A DNA stretch of 64,000 nt from Cherax quadricarinatus (lineage: Eukaryota; Arthropoda; Malacostraca; Decapoda; Parastacidae): the NCBI RefSeq assembly GCF_038502225.1, contig NC_091391.1, forward strand, positions 1,833,821 to 1,897,820, read 5' to 3'. The notes under the pieces are model-generated. The model worked only from the letters and a program-made list of their open reading frames with translations. It was not told the origin of the DNA and searched no databases. Below are positions 46,901 to 55,900 of the stretch, one piece after another. Numbering within the stretch: position 1 is the first letter of the stretch; the number at the start of each line of letters is the position of its first letter. Both the position numbers and the translations under genes were made by a program.

Positions 46901-49900
46901 ACACCAGAGTGCGACAATTTTATGTGGAGCAAGTCGTCGTCAACTGTATCGAAAGCTTTACGTAAGTCAATGAAGATCCCCAGTGGGACTTCTTTCTTCT
47001 CTATTGCTGTATAAATATGTTCCGGTAAAAGTAGGTCTTAGACAGGGATGTGTAATGTCACCATGGTTGTTTAATATATTTATAGATGGGGTTGTAAAAG
47101 AAGTAAATGCTAGGGTGTTCGGGAGAGGGGTGGGATTAAATTATGGGGAATCAAATTCAAAATGGGAATTGACACAGTTACTTTTTGCTGATGATACTGT
47201 GCTTATGGGAGATTCTAAAGAAAAATTGCAAAGGTTAGTGGATGAGTTTGAGAATGTGTGTAAAGGTAGAAAGTTGAAAGTGAACATAGAAAAGAGTAAG
47301 GTGATGAGGGTATCAAATGATTTAGATAAAGAAAAATTGGATATCAAATTGGGGAGGAGGAGTATGGAAGAAGTGAATGTTTTCAGATACTTGGGAGTTG
47401 ACGTGTCGGCGGATGGATTTATGAAGGATGAGGTTAATCATAGAATTGATGAGGGAAAAAGGGTGAGTGGTGCGTTGAGGTATATGTGGAGTCAAAAAAC
47501 GTTATCTATGGAGGCAAAGAAGGGAATGTATGAAAGTATAGTAATACCAACACTCTTATATGGATGTGAAGCTTGGGTGGTAAATGCAGCAGCGAGGAGA
47601 CGGTTGGAGGCAGTGGAGATGTCCTGTCTAAGGGCAATGTGTGGTGTAAATATTATGCAGAAAATTCGGAGTGTGGAAATTAGGAAAAGGTGTGGAGTTA
47701 ATAAAAGCATTAGTCAGAGGGCAGAAGAGGGGTTGTTGAGGTGGTTTGGTCATTTAGAGAGAATGAATCAAAGTAGAATGACATGGAAAGCATATAAATC
47801 TATAGGGGAAGGAAAGAGGGGTAGGGGTCATCCTTGAAAGGGTTGGAAAGAGGGGGTAAAGGAGGTTTTGTGGGCGAGGGGCTTGGACTTCCAGCAAGCG
47901 TGCATGAGCGTGTTAGATAGGAGTGAATGGAGACGAATGATACTTGGGACCTGACGATCTGTTGGAGTGTGAGCAGGGTAATATTTAGTGAAGGGATTCA
48001 GGGAAACTGGTTATTTTCATATAGTCGGACTTGAGTCCTGGAAATGGGAAGTACAATGCCCGCACTTTAAAGGAGGGGTTTGGGATATTGGCAGTTTAGA
48101 GGGATATGTTGTGTATCTTTATATGTGTATGCTTCTAAATTGTTGTATTCTGAGCACCTCTGCAAAAGCAGTGATAATGTGTGAGTGTGGTGAAAGTGTT
48201 GAATGATAATGAAAGTATTTTGTTTTTGGGGATTTTCTTTCTTTTTTTGGGTCACCCTGCCTCGGTGGGAGACGACCGACTTGTTGAAAAAAAAAAAAAA
48301 TGTGGATAATAGCATCATTAGTATTTTTATTAGGCCTGAACCCAAATTGACAGAGGTTGAGTATGTTGTGAGAGATGAGGTAGGAATAGATATGCTTATG
48401 GATTAATTTTTCAAAGATTTTAGAGAGAGGGTGTAAGTTGGATATTGGCCTATAGTTATTCAAGTCTGTGTGGTCTCCTCCTTTATGGATCGGGGTGACC
48501 CTTGCTTTTAGACAGCAACAGATTTATTAAACAAACTTTGATAATACTTCCTTTAGCACTTCTGACAGCCCATTCTAACTCAACCTGTGTTATCCTCTCC
48601 ACCCCTGGCTATTTTCTGCTGCACCAACACCCTCTGTCCTGAACCACTGTGTGCCCTAGTGGGTTTAGTGCTTCTTTTATATAAAAAATAATAATACACT
48701 ACAGTAAATTGTTAAGTATTCCACATCACTTCGGTAAACTATTCAGTATTTTACATCACTACAGTAAAGTATTCAGCACTCCACATCATTACAGTAAACT
48801 ATTCAGTACTCTACATCACTATAGTACAGTGTTATGTACTTTACATCACTACAGTAAACTGCTAACCCTTAAACGGTCCAAACGTATATATACATTCTCT
48901 CGCACAGCACCCTGAATATTTTGAGAAACCAAAAATTGATTTTTTTTAGGAAAAAAGAGCATGTAGTACCCAGGTGTCCCCATTTTTTTTATATGGCAGA
49001 CACACTGAGTGCGCACACCCATTCTCTCATGTGTAGGTGACTCAGGCATATCGTACCAAAGTTGAATGAATGACAAATGAAACATATATATATACGTTTG
49101 GGACGCTACATGAGAGAATGTGTACATATACGTTTGGACCGTTTAAGGATTTTACACTCCACATCACTACAGTAAACTGTTATGTGCTCAAAATCACTGC
49201 AGTAAATTGTTCAGTATTAAACATCACTACAGTTGTCAGTCATCACTACAGGATGCTGTCAGTCATCACTACAGGATGCTGTCATTCATCACTACAGGAT
49301 GCTGTCATTCATCACTACAGGATGCTGTCATTCATCACTACAGGATGCTGTCAGTTATCACTACAGGATGCTGTCAGTCATCACTACAGGATGCTGTCAT
49401 TCATCACTACAGGATGCTGTCAGTTATCACTACAAGATGCTGTCAGTCATCACTACAGGATGCTGTCAGTCATCACTACAGGATGCTGTCAGTCATCACT
49501 ACAGGATGCTGTCAGTCATCACTACAGGATGCTGTCAGTTATCACTACAGGATGCTATCAGTCATCACTACAGGATGCTGTCAGTCATCACTACAGGATG
49601 CTGTCAATCATCACTACAGGATGCTATCAGTCATCACTACAGGATGCTGTCAATCATCACTACAGGATGCTATCAGTCATCACTACAGGATGCTGTCAGT
49701 CATCACTACAGGATGCTGTCAGTCATCACTACAGGATGCTGTCAGTTATCACTACAGGATGCTGTCAGTCATCACTACAGGATGCTGTCATTTATCACTA
49801 CAGGATGCTGTCAATCATCACTACAGGATGCTATCAGTCATCACTACAGGATGCTGTCAGTCATCACTACAGGATGCTTTTGATCATCACTAAAGGATAC

Positions 49901-52900
49901 TATCATTCATCACTACAGGATACTGTCAGTCATCACTACAGGATGCTGTCAGTCATCACTACAGGATGCTGTCAGTCATCACTACAGGATGCTGTCAGTC
50001 ATCACTACAGGATGCTGTCAGTCATCACTACAGGATGCTGTCAGTCATCACTACAGGATGCTGTCAGTCATCACCACAGGATGCTGTCAGTCATCACTAC
50101 AGGATGCTGTCAGTCATCACTACAGGATGCTGTCAGTCATCACTACAGGATGCTGTCAGTCATCACTACAGGATGCTGTCAGTCATCACTACAGGATGCT
50201 GTCAGTCATCACTACAGGATGCTGTCAGTCATCACTACAGGATGCTGTCAGTCATCACTACAGGATGCTGTCAGTCATCACTACAGGATGCTGTCAGTCA
50301 TCACTACAGGATGCTGTCAGTCATCACTACAGGATGCTGTCAGTCATCACTACAGGATGCTGTCAGTCATCACTACAGGATACTGTCAGTCATCACTACA
50401 GGATGCTGTCAGTCATCACTACAGGATGCTGTCAGTTATCACTACAGGATGCTGTCAGTCATCACTACAGGATGCTGTCAGTTATCACTACAGGATGCTG
50501 TCAGTCATCACTACAGGATGCTGTCAGTCATCACTACAGGATGCTGTCAGTCATCACTACAGGATGCTGTCAGTCATCACTACAGGATGCTGTCAGTCAT
50601 CACTACAGGATACTGTCAGTTATCACTACAGGATGCTGTCAGTCATCACTACAGGATACTGTCAGTTATCACTACAGGATACTGTCAGTTATCACTACAG
50701 GATGCTGTCAGTCATCACTACAGGATGCTGTCAGTCATCACTACAGGATGCTGTCAGTCATCACTACAGGATGCTGTCAGTCATCACTACAGGATGCTGT
50801 CAGTCATCACTACAGGATGATGTCAGTCATCACTACAGGATACTGTCAGTCATCACTACAGGATGCTGTCAGTCATCACTACAGGATACTGTCAGTCATC
50901 ACTACAGGATGCTGTCAGTCATCACTACAGGATGCTGTCAGTCATCACTACAGGATGCTGTCAGTCATCACTACAGGATGCTGTCAGTCATCACTACAGG
51001 ATGCTGTCAGTCATCACTACAGGATGCTGTCAGTCATCACTACAGGATGCTGTCAGTCATCACTACAGGATGCTGTCAGTCATCACTACAGGATACTGTC
51101 AGTCATCACTACAGGATGCTGTCAGTCATCACTACAGGATGCTGTCAGTCATCACTACAGGATGCTGTCAGTCATCACTACAGGATGCTGTCAGTCATCA
51201 CTACAGGATGCTGTCAGTCATCACTACAGGATGCTGTCAGTCATCACTACAGGATGCTGTCAGTCATCACTACAGGATGCTGTCAGTCATCACTACAGGA
51301 TACTGTCAGTCATCACTACAGGATGCTGTCAGTCATCACTACAGGATGCTGTCAGTCATCACTACAGGATGCTGTCAGTCATCACTACAGGATGCTGTCA
51401 GTCATCACTACAGGATGCTGTCAGTCATCACTACAGGATGCTGTCAGTCATCACTACAGGATACTGTCTGTCAGTCATCACTACAGGATACTGTCAGTCA
51501 TCACTACAGGATGCTGTCAGTCATCACTACAGGATACTGTCAGTCATCACTACAGGATACTGTCAGTCATCACTACAGGATGCTGTCAGTCATCACTACA
51601 GGATGCTGTCAGTCATCACTACAGGATACTGTCAGTCATCACTACAGGATGCTGTCAGTCATCACTACAGGATGCTGTCAGTCATCACTACAGGATGCTG
51701 TCAGTCATCACTACAGGATACTGTCAGTCATCACTACAGGATGCTGTCAGTCATCACTACAGGATGCTCAGTCATCACTACAGGATACTGTCAGTCATCA
51801 CTACAGGATACTGTCAGTCATCACTACAGGAGGCTGTCAGTCATAACTACAGGATACTGTCAGTCATCACTACAGGATGCTGTCAGTCATCACTACAGGA
51901 TACTGTCAGTCATCACTACAGGATGCTGTCAGTCATCACTACAGGATACTGTCAGTCATCACTACAGGATGCTGTCAGTCATCACTACAGGATACTGTCA
52001 GTCATCACTACAGGATGCTGTCAGTCATCACTTGCATCACTGGAGTAACCAAAGCACTTCTAGTTTCCTTCACTATTAGCCTCACTACATTACTATTAAA
52101 GAACCTTGAAGTAATATACTGTAGTTAAGACCTTGAAGTAATAAAATATATTTAAGACCTTGAAGTAACATAATATATTTAAGACCCTGAAGTATATAAT
52201 ATATTTAAGACACTGAAGGTGTGAAATCCTTGAGTGTGTCTAACTATAAGTGTATAGTCTAAGGTGAAGTAACTCAGAGACTTACTATAACAGTACTAAA
52301 TATCTTCTGCTCTTCGAGGGTAAGAAATACTGAAGGAGTGAACTCCTTCAGTGTGACTATATTATAAGTGTATAGTCTAAGGTGAAGTACCTCAGAGACT
52401 TACTATAAGAGTACTAAATATCTTCTGCTCTTCGAGGGTAAGAAACCGTCCTCCAAAGATATAATCTTTAGTTGAAGACTAAGTGAAAGTCCAGAAGAAC
52501 ATCTTGAAACACAAGAGTCGCCACCTGGAAGACATCAATATGAAGAAATACGAGGAGAACATGTTGGTGGTCCTTGAATGTGAAAGAAACTACGTAGGCA
52601 GAGAAAGCTTTGAAAGCTTCTTGAAGGAAAATATTCTTATTTCCAAAGATCCTGAAGATTTTGTTTTCCGGATGGAATTAACTCAAGTACATGCAAAATA
52701 CGAAGTAGAGGAAGGACTACGACTTGCTAATTCTATGGACTTTGGGAAACACTTAAGCACTTCTGGCATAGGCATCAAGAGAATGAGTGCCAGGTATAAC
52801 TTTGAGTATGCCTATCAAGGAATGAGATGGATTGATGCTTCTGGTAAAACTATTTATGAACGTAGTGTTAAGAGAAAAAAGCCTCTATTGGATGAAATTT

Positions 52901-55900
52901 GCCGAAAAAAACAAAAATTAGTAGACAGCAAAAAGAAGGAACAGGAAAAACCTAAAAGAGAAGTAAAAAGAATGGAGAAGGAAGGTGAGGAAGATTCAAG
53001 CAGTGACAAGGAACTGCCACCTTCCACAACTGAACCAGAAGTACAGACTGATGAGGAATCTAACAAGGTCACAAGTCAGAAAACTACTACTGACAATGAT
53101 TCTCTTATAAGTAATTACATAAACAACTTTATAGTTTCTACTGGAGCAGCAGCTGAGTCAGAAGAACAGCGAGAACAGGAGACCTTCATTCAGGGGCTTC
53201 TCTTCCCTGACAAACCACCAAAAGAACAGCAAGAAGAGGAGACCTTCATTCAGGAGCTTCTCTTCCCTGACAAACCACCAAAAGAACAGCAAGAACAGGA
53301 GACCTTCATTGAGGAGCTTCTCTTCCCTGACAAACCACCAAAAGAACAGCAAGAACTGGAGACCTTCATTGAGGAGCTTCTCTTCCCTGACAAACCACCA
53401 AATCCTGTAGGAGAAACAACTCCACCTGTCAACTTTGACACAAAGCCAGAGTCTGTACAGGAAACCCAAGATTATGATTTCGACCTGGATGCTCTCTTTC
53501 ATTGAATCAATCCTTCTGGGCCACTATCACTCGTAGTAACCAAGCAAGAACTACATCCACTGAAGAAGACCACAAAAAATATATGAGGATATTTTCAAAA
53601 TTGAAAATTTTATTTTTAAAAATTTTTAAGAAGATATTATTATTTTTTAAATGAAAGGACTGATTTTAGTTGAGGTGATAGTATAATAATTATATAATGG
53701 AGTCTGTTTGTGTGAATAGTCCAGGTTAAGGACTTTAAAAATAATAATGACAATATTGGTACGGTGAGGCATAGTAGTGATGAGGACAATGATACGAGGG
53801 TAGTGATAAGGATAGTGATGAAGATAGTGATGAGGTTGATGACCAGGATAGTGATGAAGGTAGTGATAAGTGTAGTGATGAATATAGTGATGAGGGTAGT
53901 GATGAGGATAGTGATGAAGATAGTGATGAGGGTGATGACCAGGATAGTGATGAAGGTAGTGATAAGTGTAGTGATGAATATAGTGATGAGGGTAGTGATG
54001 ATAGTGATGAAGATAGTGATGAGGGTAATGACCAGGGTAGTGATGAGGATAGTGATGAAGGTAGTGATGAATATAGTGATGAGGGTAGTGATAAGTGTAG
54101 TGATGAGGATAGTGATGAAGGTAGTGATGAGGATAGTGATGAAGGTAGTGATAAGGGTAGTGGTGAGGATAGTGATGAGGGTAATGAGGATAGTGATGAA
54201 GATAGTGATGAGGGTAATGAGGATAGTGATGTATGGTGACATGTATGGTAGTGTTGGATGGTGACATGTATGGTAGTGTAGTATGGTGACATGTATGGTA
54301 GTGTTGTATGGTGACATGTATGATAGTGATGTATGGTAGTGTTGTATGGTAGTGTAGTAGTGATCATTAGTGATGTGTTGTGTACTAATGTGTAGTGTTG
54401 TGTACTGATGTGTAGTGGGAACCTGGGTGTCAATCACCTGGTGTGGGTTGCATTCTGGGTGTTAGTGGACTGGTGTGGGTTGCATTCTGGGTGTTAGTGG
54501 ACTGGTGTGGGTCACATCCAGGGTGTTAGTGTACTGGTGTGGGTCGCATCCTGGGTGTTAGTGGACTGGTGTGGGTTGCATCCTGGGGGTTAGTGGACTA
54601 GTGTGCATCACATCCTGGGTGTTAGGTGACTGGTGTGGGTCACATCCTGGGTATTAGTGGACTGGTGTGGGTCACATCCTGGGTGTTAGTGGACTGGTGT
54701 GGGTGGCATCCTGGGTGTTAGTGGACTGGTGTGGGTGGCATCCTGGGTGTTAGTGGACTGGTGTGGGTCACATCCTGGGTGTTAGTGGACTGGTGTGGGT
54801 CACATCCTGGGTGTTAGTGGACTGGTGTGGGTCACATCCTGGGTGTTAGTGGACTGGTGTGCATCACATCCTGGGTGTTAGTGCACTGGTGTGAGTCACA
54901 TCCTGGGTGTTAGTGGACTGGAGTGGGTTGCATCCTGGGACAAAAGTGACCTAATTTGCAGGAAATGCTCTGCATAACAAGGGACTTTCTATACAGTAGC
55001 ATGTCATTGATGTCAACTATGGTCTGTATAAGTTGCATCGTGTACTGGCAGTAATAAAGATATTATTATTATTATTATTACTTTATCTTCCAACCTTGCC
55101 GACGGCTTCACCTTCGACACAGACTTCCTCTTTTTTTTTTTTTTTATTTATTAATTTGAACATGATACAGAGAAGTACACAGAATACAATTTTTAAAGTG
55201 CAACATGCCAAAGCCCCTTGTATGCAGCACATTATGGGCAGGCTTAAAATGAACTTAAGATTAACTAAGCAATGATATATTCAGTGGTACAAAAATGATT
55301 GTAAAACAGATAACAATTTAGTACAAATGAGTATTACAAAGACAGGTCACATGGTCATTTACTGTGTTGCTGTGTAATCAGTAGAATGGGTTATCTGTGT
55401 ATCTTGTCATCCTATACCATAAGTGTCCAGAAACCAGTTTAACCTGTGTAGAGATGGCAGATCAACTCATACAGTAGTATGATGATAGTTGTGATACCTC
55501 CATGGTATACACATAAATATGTAACACAACTTCCTAGTATGTTACGTGTTTATGTGATGTGGAAGATACATCTGTGTCCTTCATTATTACCCCTTATATT
55601 GCAAGACATTGCAATGTATGATACCATAAGGGGGTCGAAATATACAGATCAATTAATCTCTTGAGTTTCTGTCTCTCTGTGAGTTATTACTGAACATATC
55701 TGAATAAATTCACTTAGTACAGTATGCCCTTATTCAAATCCCAAATCTACCTTAAGGCCAATATCATATCTTTTATGGTTAAATATGTACATGAATTATG
55801 AATATAATCGATTTTGAAGATAAAATTGGTGCTTAGATCTGAATAAAAAATTTATTCAGTATTATCTAAGAGAGCTGTATAAAGCAGTATATTAAAAAAA

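Larger units (their letters stand above)
45500..48530 (-). mobile_element. Jockey/CR1-type LINE, 5'-truncated, interrupted by an RTE
   Basis: The - strand RT piece before the break (48,515-48,303) reads [40 protein letters not shown] and NTNDAIIHI. After it (47,010 down) come [40 protein letters not shown] and [11 protein letters not shown]. 3' UTR to the AT-rich end near 45,500. A second 3' end of the same family is at 55130-55390; the 5' half of the ORF is seen at 60.9-62.3 kb. In FKTN intron 2, same strand as FKTN. Confidence 0.88.

Noticed and set aside
49070..52128. Several overlapping frames up to 992 codons ([14 protein letters not shown] repeats)
   Set aside because: The 23-bp unit has no stop in any + frame, so all three frames open; the same peptide appears in each. 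Not a gene.
52483..52539. A GTG start 19 codons upstream of the unknown ORF
   Set aside because: Non-ATG start is unlikely in an animal gene; the ATG at 52540 has a better context.
53640..54437. Ile/Thr, His/Tyr and Val/Met-rich frames of 166-265 codons
   Set aside because: Simple AGTGATGA-type repeats translated in all frames.
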